From positions 1 through 7,131 of the forward strand of contig JAIRMF010000038.1 of the NCBI GenBank assembly GCA_031258895.1: a stretch of DNA of 7,131 nt. The letters are read 5' to 3'. The first letter of the stretch is position 1. Each line of letters opens with the position of its first letter. This DNA is from Dysgonamonadaceae bacterium (GTDB lineage Bacteria > Bacteroidota > Bacteroidia > Bacteroidales > Azobacteroidaceae). The translations under genes were made by a program, and so were the position numbers. The notes under the pieces were generated by a model. That model saw only the letters and a program-made list of their open reading frames with translations, was not told the origin of the DNA and ran no database searches. Positions 1 through 5,623 of this stretch are shown one piece after another.

Positions 1-141
1 AACAGCAAACTTTATACTTCAACATCCGCACTGTATTTTTCCCAATGGAAAACAGGGCGGTATTTTTTTGTGCGCCATACTGATGCAGCGACAAAACGCA
101 TATGGTTTTTTAAACAATATGCCGATCTTTACGAGGAGTGA
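1..141 (+). CDS. C-terminal fragment of an unrecognised protein (runs off left edge)
   Basis: Frame 1 is open from the first base to a TGA at 139-141, giving 46 residues and no start codon that must be used, so the gene probably begins outside the window. The residues look like a folded, basic, aromatic-rich domain end: SALYFSQWKTGRYFFVR, then KRIWFFKQYADLYEE at the C-terminus. No family is recognised and no function is proposed. The TGA shares its last base with the first unit of the tandem repeat array, and the same frame stays open after the TGA through the whole array to 309. No intrinsic terminator follows the stop unless the repeats serve that role. The alternative is a chance open frame in a short edge segment. 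The protein-like composition and the position of the stop make a real gene end somewhat more likely. Confidence 0.5.
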   Translation, partial: NSKLYTSTSALYFSQWKTGRYFFVRHTDAATKRIWFFKQYADLYEE

Positions 142-266
142 ATTATATATAATGTGAAGCGTATTATATATAATGCAAAGTGTATTATATATAATGCGGA
201 GTATATTATATATAATGCAAAGCGTATTATATATAATGCAAAGCGTATTATATATAATGTGAAGCG
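141..266. repeat. Six 21-bp tandem repeats built on a 12-bp AT palindrome
   Basis: Six head-to-tail units start at 141, 162, 183, 204, 225 and 246. Each holds the perfect palindrome ATTATATATAAT (142-153, 163-174, 184-195, 205-216, 226-237, 247-258), identical in all six, followed by a 9-base spacer of the form GYRRAGYRY. Bases 267-287 may be a decayed seventh copy. The period is two turns of B-DNA, so every palindrome would face the same side of the helix. As RNA, neighbouring cores can pair with each other around a 9-base loop. The array lies between a plus-strand stop codon and the far 3' side of the minus-strand operon. What it does is unknown: protein-binding array, RNA 3' structure, or a neutral variable-number repeat are all possible. 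Confidence 0.95.
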
Positions 267-576
267 CACCTATATTAGTAAAGACGTCCCAGAGGGATAT
301 GTGCTTTGACCTTATTCATTTGCATTTGAGACATGTAACGGGACAAAATGGATAGAGCAATGCTAGCCCGAAGGGCCCTTTGTTCCCCATTATACTCCAA
401 CCTGTGATGAAACCAATCAGGTTTGTATAGACCTGAAAAAGAATTTTACAGCTACCGTTTTGAATGATATCGATCTTAGTATCACAGTTGCATGGTACAG
501 CGGCAATAACATCAATACTGCCATAAACCGGATGACCAACCATTCTGATTACGGAGCCAAGCCCAAGGAAATGTGT
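267..576. other. Intergenic stretch with no supportable gene
   Basis: These 310 bases lie between the repeat array and the hemN stop codon. They contain a 75-codon minus-strand open frame (316-543) and the beginning of a plus-strand frame (from 460) that runs antisense into hemN. Neither resembles a family I know. Small inverted repeats are present: TCAGGT/ACCTGA at 417-436 with an 8-base loop, GCCC-GAA-GGGC near 366-376, and a 7-bp stem at 502-522. None is followed by a T run on the minus strand, so none is a convincing intrinsic terminator for the operon that ends at 577. No TAnnTTTG promoter box was noticed. Confidence 0.5.
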
Positions 577-1941
577 CTACACCGGCCTGGAAAACTTCTT
601 GTCGGATGTAGAGTGCATCCTGTCGAATACAGCCGCAACGTTCCGAACATAAAGCCGGCCCGCAGACGTGACCTCCACCCTGTCCCCGGTCAACCTGACA
701 ATCCCATCATCAACAAACTGCCGGAATCCATCTTCCTCAAAAGAAACAACCGATTTTATCGCTCCAACCGGCAAATGCAACTTCTCGGAAAGCCTTTCGA
801 AATCGACAACAAGGTTACACATCAGGGTCGTTATCACTTCGCGCGTAATCTGTTCCTCTGCCGACAGTGCATAACCTCTCACGGTCGCAAGCCCGTCGGT
901 CTCTATTCTTCGGATGTAATCCCCTATCTCTTTACTGTTCTGAGCATAGGCGCCGGTCAACTGAGACACCGCCGATGAGCCGAAAGCGTAAACCTGACCT
1001 GTCGTACGGCGTGTGGTGTATCCCTGAAAATTACGGTGCAATTGCCGGTTTTGCATCGCAAAGTACAGCTCGTCCGTCCGTCTTACAAAATGATCAAACC
1101 CAACAGTCTCATATCCGGCCCGGCCAAGAATCTCTCCTATCCGATCGTAAATCAAAGCCTTTTCGCCCTCAGCGGGAAAACCCGTCTTTTCAAGTACAAG
1201 CTGGCGAGGATTTATCCACGGTACGTGCGCATAAGAAAATGTGACAATGCGGTCCGGCTCAAGCGCCGCCGCCTGCATAACCGTTTCCGAAAAACTGTCG
1301 ACACTCTGGAACGGAAGTCCGTAAAGCAGATCAAGATTGATACCTACCGGTCTTTCCCTCAATAACCGAAAAATCGTCCCGAGAGGTAACCGAGATTTAC
1401 GACGGTTCACAGCTTTCAATACCGCTTCCTTAAAATCCTGCACACCTATGCTGAAACGATTAAATCCCGCATCGGCAAGCGATAACCATTCATTCTCACT
1501 CAAATACGAAGGATGACACTCGACAGCAATCTCCGGCCGGTCTATCTGCGGAAACGACGTCAACAGTCTATCGTTAAATTCCTTCAATACGGATACGGGA
1601 AGAATGGTCGGCGTCCCGCCACCGTAGTGAATCTGTGCAATTTTTCGATTAGGATTTATATATCGCAAGACACCTGAAATTTCGTGGCGTAACGCCGAAA
1701 CATACCGTTCTACCGTTTTCTTGTCTTTCATCGCTACAGAATTGCATCCGCAGTAATGGCATAAATGACGACAAAACGGAATATGAATATAGAACGAAAC
1801 ATGCTCCGGCTGACTCCGGTTGGACGCCTCAAGCGCTATCCTGTAGTCCTCTGCGGTAAATGTTTCCTTAAAATAATTCGCCGGCGGATAACTCGTATAT
1901 CGCGGTACCGGAACATTGTATTTCGCAAGAAATTTGCTCAT
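577..1941 (-). CDS. hemN: Oxygen-independent coproporphyrinogen III oxidase (radical SAM)
   Basis: HemN oxidatively decarboxylates two propionate side chains of coproporphyrinogen III to give protoporphyrinogen IX without oxygen, in the cytoplasm. The 454-residue length matches the full-size HemN family (E. coli HemN is 457). The cluster-binding segment is present as Y51-IHIPF-C57-x3-C61-x2-C64-x-C66, the HemN form of CxxxCxxC with the extra Cys. GGGTP follows at 107-111, E141 in ECHPS, GVQDF at 166-170 and NLDLLYGLP at 202-210. These are the usual SAM and substrate-site motifs, and a C-terminal HemN domain follows. This full-length form with the N-terminal PRYTSYP segment argues against HemW or a heme chaperone. 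ATG is used. The gene is last in the operon, 23 bp after the methyltransferase stop. No Shine-Dalgarno and no clear terminator are visible. Confidence 0.95.
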   Translation of the reverse strand: MSKFLAKYNVPVPRYTSYPPANYFKETFTAEDYRIALEASNRSQPEHVSFYIHIPFCRHLCHYCGCNSVAMKDKKTVERYVSALRHEISGVLRYINPNRKIAQIHYGGGTPTILPVSVLKEFNDRLLTSFPQIDRPEIAVECHPSYLSENEWLSLADAGFNRFSIGVQDFKEAVLKAVNRRKSRLPLGTIFRLLRERPVGINLDLLYGLPFQSVDSFSETVMQAAALEPDRIVTFSYAHVPWINPRQLVLEKTGFPAEGEKALIYDRIGEILGRAGYETVGFDHFVRRTDELYFAMQNRQLHRNFQGYTTRRTTGQVYAFGSSAVSQLTGAYAQNSKEIGDYIRRIETDGLATVRGYALSAEEQITREVITTLMCNLVVDFERLSEKLHLPVGAIKSVVSFEEDGFRQFVDDGIVRLTGDRVEVTSAGRLYVRNVAAVFDRMHSTSDKKFSRPV

Positions 1942-1964
1942 AATTGAATTTGCCGAACTGCCGG

Positions 1965-2606
1965 CTACGTATCATCAGGCGGTGTTTTGTAAATAACCGT
2001 CAACCCATCCCGTACAGGCAGTATGATTTTTTCTGTCCGTGTGTCGGCAGCAATCATGTCGTTGAAACGCATTATTTCCTGACTGTGCAAGTCGGAAACG
2101 TGAGGTTTTTCCATCACCTTCCCACCCCAAAGAGTATTATCGGCAAGAATTATACCCCCGTATCGTACCCTATCAAAAACAGCGTTATAGGTTGCACAGT
2201 ATTCGCATTTGTCGCCATCAATGAACACCATATCAAAGCATCCCAGTTTAGGAATCAGTTCGAGAGCATTGCCGATATGCAGATGTATTCGACTTTTCAA
2301 TGGCGATTTGTCAAACTGTTCGAGGATGAAATCTTCCATCTCGTCATTGATTTCGACAGTGTGAATCTCACCGCCGCAAGGCAACCCTTCCGCCATGCAA
2401 AGAGTTGCGTATCCCGTAAAAGTGCCTACCTCAAGAATACGCTGCGGACGAAACATACGCACAATCATCTTCAATAATCGCCCCTGTAAATGTCCCGCAA
2501 TCATGCGCGGATTGAGCAACCGAATATTCGCCGTCCTGTACAGTTCCCTCAACTGTGGAGGCTCCCTGTCGATATGTTGCTCAATATATCCCTCAAGACC
2601 TTCCAA
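1965..2606 (-). CDS. SAM-dependent O-methyltransferase, catechol/caffeoyl-CoA OMT-like family
   Basis: This 213-residue class I methyltransferase has the glycine-rich SAM loop LEVGTFTGY (58-66), an acidic residue at the end of strand 2 (E85), FIDGDK (128-133) and ADN (155-157). D130, D156 and N157 fit the divalent-metal ligands of catechol O-methyltransferase-like enzymes. The family includes bacterial tRNA hydroxyuridine methyltransferases (TrmR/YrrM type) as well as small-molecule enzymes, so the substrate cannot be stated. The start is TTG at 2606, directly after the aroQ TAA (2607-2609), which is itself an in-frame stop for this gene. The first in-frame ATG is residue 35 and would remove the conserved N-terminal helix and part of the NPRMIAGHLQGR segment, so TTG is preferred. 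Translation is probably coupled to aroQ termination. Confidence 0.88.
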   Translation of the reverse strand: MEGLEGYIEQHIDREPPQLRELYRTANIRLLNPRMIAGHLQGRLLKMIVRMFRPQRILEVGTFTGYATLCMAEGLPCGGEIHTVEINDEMEDFILEQFDKSPLKSRIHLHIGNALELIPKLGCFDMVFIDGDKCEYCATYNAVFDRVRYGGIILADNTLWGGKVMEKPHVSDLHSQEIMRFNDMIAADTRTEKIILPVRDGLTVIYKTPPDDT

Positions 2607-3035
2607 TTAACTAACTTTTAATTGTTTTAATGCCTCAATGGCCAGACGGTATGAATCCATCCCAAAACCCGCTATAACACCCTTACAGGCAGCAGCAAGC
2701 AGAGATTGACGCCGGAACTGCTCACGAGCATATACGTTTGATATATGTACTTCCACTACCGGCGTCTCAACACTCTTTATCGCATCGTGTATGGCAACCG
2801 AAGTATGAGTATATGCGCCCGCATTCAACACAATTCCATCAAAAGAAAATCCCGTTTGGTGAATTCTGTTGATGATCTCGCCTTCCACATTCGACTGATA
2901 ATAATGAATTTCAGTATCGGAGAATTTTATTCGTAGTTCTTTCAGGTAATCTTCGAACGTCGCAACGCCATAAATGTCGGGTTCGCGGATACTGAGAAGA
3001 TTTAAATTCGGTCCGTTAATTATTTGAATCTTCAT
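2607..3035 (-). CDS. aroQ: 3-dehydroquinate dehydratase, type II
   Basis: AroQ catalyses the reversible trans-dehydration of 3-dehydroquinate to 3-dehydroshikimate, step three of the shikimate pathway; type II enzymes are dodecamers in the cytoplasm. The 142-residue length is typical. Visible motifs are NGPNLNLL (7-14), R17 and the catalytic Y22 in REPDIYG, YQSNVEGEIINRIH (46-59), NAGAYTHTS (71-79), the catalytic H97 in VEVHISN, and YAREQFRRQS (102-111) with the substrate-binding arginine. ATG at 3035 aligns with the usual N-terminus, which begins directly with the first beta strand (KIQIINGPN). The gene overlaps the end of the small membrane-protein gene by 20 bases and abuts the methyltransferase start. 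An O-methyltransferase near aroQ is familiar in Bacteroidales; that is recollection, not checked. Confidence 0.96.
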   Translation of the reverse strand: MKIQIINGPNLNLLSIREPDIYGVATFEDYLKELRIKFSDTEIHYYQSNVEGEIINRIHQTGFSFDGIVLNAGAYTHTSVAIHDAIKSVETPVVEVHISNVYAREQFRRQSLLAAACKGVIAGFGMDSYRLAIEALKQLKVS

Positions 3036-3156
3036 ATTTTTCTTTATTTTCTTCCTGTTTTATTTCTTCAAACGCATCGTCCTTTACCTTACGCATAAAA
3101 CGCCATGCGAAGTAAATAACCACAATAAATCCGACTGCATAAAGTAATTGTTTCAT
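3016..3156 (-). CDS. Small single-pass membrane protein, 46 residues, unrecognised
   Basis: An ATG at 3156-3154 opens a 46-codon frame ending in TAA at 3016-3018. Its ATG overlaps the TGA of the S41 protease gene in a 4-base ATGA junction (3153-3156), and its end overlaps the aroQ start by 20 bases, so it exactly fills the gap between the two. The protein starts MKQLLYAVGFIVVIYFAW, one hydrophobic segment at about residues 4-18. A basic stretch RFMRKVK (19-25) follows, then an acidic and lysine-rich tail (DDAFEEIKQEENKEKYED). Arg/Lys just after the segment predicts the tail on the cytoplasmic side. No family is recognised. The fit between both neighbours and the clean membrane-anchor pattern argue for a real, translationally coupled gene. 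Its position suggests, without proof, a link to the membrane-anchored protease encoded just upstream. Confidence 0.72.
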   Translation of the reverse strand: MKQLLYAVGFIVVIYFAWRFMRKVKDDAFEEIKQEENKEKYEDSNN

Positions 3157-4808
3157 CTTCCCTTTGTTTTTCCTTCGAGAACAGATTTAATATCCCCGTT
3201 GTTATTATTAAGTATTTCCACCGCTCTCCCAATAATCGGGTCGCCTTCCATTGCAACCACGAAAAACGTTTCTTCGCCAAAGAAATTTCCGAGTATCTGA
3301 GCATAAGTTGTACGCAGAATGCTGCGGGAAGAAATGTTTATCAGGTTGGAGCGTCGCTTGATACCGTACTTTTCGGCAAAGTGAGTAATATCGTATAGAA
3401 TCGGTTGAGTCTTCAGGTAATCAAGCATTGAATTGTGATCCTTAAACTCGCTTAATTTTACGCGGTTGGCGTCGGAATATTCCCCTGAATATTGCCGGAA
3501 AATATTGTTACGATCAAGATTTATGTAATACGAGGTTATTTCGGCAGTATCAAGAGGAACAAAAATATCCGGCATGACACCGCCGCCGCCATATACTTTA
3601 CGTCCTTTTTTTGTATAAAACAATTGTTGCTCGTTCTGGTGAACGCTATCTTCATGAAACTCCTCGCCGTCGGAAAACCGATCGAGAAATTCTTCGTTGT
3701 ACTCCTCTGCTTTTCCTAATTCGTATTTCCTCTGAATATTGCGTCCGGAAGGTGTAAAGTATCGCGCTATGGTAAGACGTACCGCCGAACTGTCCGAGAG
3801 TTCTATCTGATTTTGGATAAGTCCTTTGCCAAACGTACGACGACCGATAATTAAACCTCTGTCGTTGTCTTGAATCGCCCCTGCAACTATTTCACTTGCC
3901 GACGCCGAAAACTGATCAACCAGTATCACAAGCGGATTTTCTTGCAGAGAACCCAAACCATTTGCCTGAATTTCTTCTCTTGGGAAAGCATTCCCCTCGG
4001 CATAAACAATGGGACTGCCTGCGGATAAGAACTCATTACAGATATTGACTGCCGCATCAATGACTCCACCGCTGTTGCTCCTCAAATCGATAATGAATTT
4101 CGAGCAACCTTGTGAAAGCAGATGAGCCATCGCCTTAATAAACTCATTGTATGTATTAGCGCTGAATGAATCGTAGATCTTGATAAGACCGATATTGTCG
4201 GATATTTTGTAGTATGCTTTGATTGTGGTAAGCGGAATATTCCGACGAACAACGCTGTAATTCAGTAACGAGTTTTCCCCTCGACGTTGAATTTGCAACT
4301 GTACCGTAATTCCTTCCGAGCCACGAAGATTATTTCGTATTTTCTCCTCAGAAAAATTGTCACCTGTGAATTTTAGATTATTTACGGTAATGATACGATC
4401 GCCGGGCATAAGTCCGGCCTGTTCGGCCGGTCCACCCTTAATGATGTTGAGTACAACCATCGTGTCGGCGATAGCGCAGTATTCGATGCCTACGCCGGCG
4501 AATTGTCCTTCCATATCCGCTTTCAGTTCGGCAAATTCGTCAGCCGGAATATAGGCGGAATGGGGGTCGAGTTCGGCCATAAGTTTTGGCATAACCTGTT
4601 CCGTCAAGTCATGTATTGAAACTTCGTCAACATAAGCATTATCGATGATATCGAGCAGCAGACTGATTTTATTGCTCTCGGGCTGAAAAAATCCGTGCAT
4701 AAGAGATTGCCTTGAAAGAAGTTCTCCGGCTATGAATCCGACGAGCAAGGCAAGCAGGGTGTAACCCAATATTTTAAAGTTCTTCTTTCCCAATGTAAAC
4801 GAGTTCAA
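3153..4808 (-). CDS. Carboxyl-terminal processing protease, peptidase family S41 (CtpA/Prc-like)
   Basis: This 551-residue serine protease has an N-terminal membrane anchor or uncleaved signal (about 11-31: FKILGYTLLALLVGFIAGELL), which places the catalytic part in the periplasm. An N-terminal helical domain ends in LDPHSAYIP (80-88). A PDZ domain follows (about 93-177) with GQFAGVGIEY and GGPAEQAGLMPGDRI. The S41 core has IDLRSNSGG (240-248), the Ser-Lys dyad S303 in FSASASEI and K328 in TFGKG, TPSGRNIQR (352-360) and GGGGVMPDI (407-415). A C-terminal extension of about 130 residues follows, as in Bacteroidetes members. Such proteases trim C-termini of envelope proteins; the target here is unknown. 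An in-frame TGA at 4818-4820 bounds the start, and the first ATG (codon 37) would lose the anchor, so TTG at 4808 (or TTG at 4793) must be used. The gene overlaps the deaminase by 35 bases. Confidence 0.93.
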   Translation of the reverse strand: MNSFTLGKKNFKILGYTLLALLVGFIAGELLSRQSLMHGFFQPESNKISLLLDIIDNAYVDEVSIHDLTEQVMPKLMAELDPHSAYIPADEFAELKADMEGQFAGVGIEYCAIADTMVVLNIIKGGPAEQAGLMPGDRIITVNNLKFTGDNFSEEKIRNNLRGSEGITVQLQIQRRGENSLLNYSVVRRNIPLTTIKAYYKISDNIGLIKIYDSFSANTYNEFIKAMAHLLSQGCSKFIIDLRSNSGGVIDAAVNICNEFLSAGSPIVYAEGNAFPREEIQANGLGSLQENPLVILVDQFSASASEIVAGAIQDNDRGLIIGRRTFGKGLIQNQIELSDSSAVRLTIARYFTPSGRNIQRKYELGKAEEYNEEFLDRFSDGEEFHEDSVHQNEQQLFYTKKGRKVYGGGGVMPDIFVPLDTAEITSYYINLDRNNIFRQYSGEYSDANRVKLSEFKDHNSMLDYLKTQPILYDITHFAEKYGIKRRSNLINISSRSILRTTYAQILGNFFGEETFFVVAMEGDPIIGRAVEILNNNNGDIKSVLEGKTKGR

Positions 4809-5223
4809 TATTTGCTTTCACGAGCAATTCCAATCCGTCTGTCAAGCGATATTTTTCGGAATAAACCACGCGTTTTATTCCTGACTGAATGATGAGTTTG
4901 GCACACTCTATGCAGGGCGAGGCAGTAACATAAAGGGTAGCGCCGTTGCTACTATTGTTGGAGCGGGCGATTTTTGTGATTGCGTTAGCTTCGGCGTGGA
5001 GCACATATGGTTTGGTTTTTCCGTCGTCATCTTCGCAGGTATTTTCAAAACCCGAGGGTGTTCCGTTGTATCCATCCGAGATGATCATTTTGTCACGGAC
5101 GATCAGGGCGCCGACTCTTCTGCGTTGGCAGTAGGAATTTTCACTCCATATCTGTGCCATCCGCAAGTATCGTTTATCTAAGTCGAGTTGTTTTTTTGTC
5201 GGCTGTAACATTTTTCTTTCCAT
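4774..5223 (-). CDS. dCMP deaminase (zinc cytidine/deoxycytidylate deaminase fold)
   Basis: The enzyme deaminates dCMP to dUMP, feeding thymidylate synthesis, in the cytoplasm. From ATG at 5223 the protein has 149 residues. Zinc and catalytic residues are H76 and E78 in HAEAN, and C104 and C107 in SPCIEC. GYNGTP (51-56), YRL (125-127) and the N-terminal LDKRYLRMA (15-23) are typical of the Bacteroidetes enzyme. The open frame continues upstream to a TTG at 5268, but that adds a hydrophobic stretch unlike the family. An ATG at 5211 (MLQPTKKQ) is equally plausible, because the promoter box at 5236-5243 would leave only about 5-10 leader bases before 5223 and about 20 before 5211. This is the first gene of the six-gene operon, divergent from rpsU. 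Confidence 0.93.
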   Translation of the reverse strand: MERKMLQPTKKQLDLDKRYLRMAQIWSENSYCQRRRVGALIVRDKMIISDGYNGTPSGFENTCEDDDGKTKPYVLHAEANAITKIARSNNSSNGATLYVTASPCIECAKLIIQSGIKRVVYSEKYRLTDGLELLVKANIELVYIGKEEL

Positions 5224-5235
5224 AAAAAAACGTAG

Positions 5236-5269
5236 CAAAGTTATAAAAAACCGTTGAATTAGCAGCAAA
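5236..5269 (-). promoter_or_regulatory. Probable Bacteroidetes promoter for the dCMP deaminase operon
   Basis: On the minus strand TAACTTTG (5236-5243) is a perfect match to the Bacteroidetes -7 box TAnnTTTG. TTTG at 5266-5269 can serve as the -33 box, with 22 bases between them, slightly longer than usual. Transcription would begin near 5230. There is no Shine-Dalgarno before the start codon. The six minus-strand genes to 577 probably share this promoter, since no other clear one was seen between them. Confidence 0.6.
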
Positions 5270-5335
5270 GGCTGTCGTATGCAGGTAAATTGTTACAAAA
5301 AACCCAAAATATTTTTTTATTAAGAAACTTTGGAC

Positions 5336-5343
5336 TACCTTTG
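5336..5343 (+). promoter_or_regulatory. Probable rpsU promoter (-7 box)
   Basis: TACCTTTG is a perfect TAnnTTTG box. No TTG -33 element is seen at the expected distance; that place is a T-rich tract at about 5311-5319. Transcription would start near 5348, giving an A-rich leader of roughly 55 bases. The leader contains a six-codon frame, MTINKK, at 5361-5381, and no Shine-Dalgarno precedes the rpsU ATG. Confidence 0.6.
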
Positions 5344-5404
5344 CATCCCGGAATTTGACGATGACAATTAACAAAAAATAAAAATTAAACCGTAAAAAAA
5401 GATT

Positions 5405-5596
5405 ATGATTATTGTTCCACTGAAGGAGGGCGAGAACATTGAACGCGCCTTAAAGAAGTTCAAGAGGAAATTCGAGAAGACCGGCGTTACTAAGGAATTA
5501 CGCAGCAGGCAGGCTTTTACTAAACCCTCTGTAAGGAAGCGGAAACAGAAGATTCACGCTGTTTACGTTCAGAAGCTGCAGCAAGCCGAAGAATAA
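5405..5596 (+). CDS. rpsU: Small ribosomal subunit protein bS21
   Basis: The 63-residue basic protein opens MIIVPLKEGENIERALKKFK and continues RKFEKTGV, RQAFTKPSVRKRKQKIHAVY, which is the Bacteroidetes form of bS21 at its usual length. It binds the small subunit near the 3' end of 16S rRNA. In Bacteroidetes this protein is reported to take part in covering the anti-Shine-Dalgarno, which fits the scarcity of Shine-Dalgarno sites here. The bases before ATG (GTAAAAAAAGATT) contain no Shine-Dalgarno. A perfect AAGGAGG instead lies inside codons 7-9 (5423-5429). The gene is single: downstream, 27 bases away, maf ends in the opposite direction. The xerC-like recombinase that often follows rpsU in this group, as I recall it, is not here. 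No terminator hairpin was found. Confidence 0.97.
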   Translation: MIIVPLKEGENIERALKKFKRKFEKTGVTKELRSRQAFTKPSVRKRKQKIHAVYVQKLQQAEE

Positions 5597-5623
5597 AGCG
5601 AGACACAACTTCATTTTCATTTA

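Noticed and set aside
141..266. CRISPR array
   Set aside because: The spacers are near-identical 9-mers and the unit is only 21 bp; CRISPR needs longer unique spacers, and no cas genes are present.
141..266. Six TATAAT promoters on both strands
   Set aside because: TATAAT is not the Bacteroidetes promoter consensus, and its presence follows automatically from the palindrome.
417..436. TCAGGT/ACCTGA hairpin as terminator of the hemN operon
   Set aside because: The stem is short and on the minus strand it is preceded, not followed, by the T run.
316..543. 75-codon minus-strand open frame after hemN as a gene
   Set aside because: No recognisable motif, no promoter box and no family match from inspection; kept only as a low-interest observation.
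460..978. 172-codon plus-strand open frame
   Set aside because: Most of it is antisense to hemN, whose motifs are unmistakable; its composition is what a shadow frame would give.
5224..5268. TTG-initiated N-terminal extension of the dCMP deaminase
   Set aside because: It adds a hydrophobic stretch absent from the family and would contain the promoter box.
5174..5374. 66-codon minus-strand frame across the divergent promoter region
   Set aside because: It overlaps the deaminase N-terminus and both promoters and has no protein-like motif.
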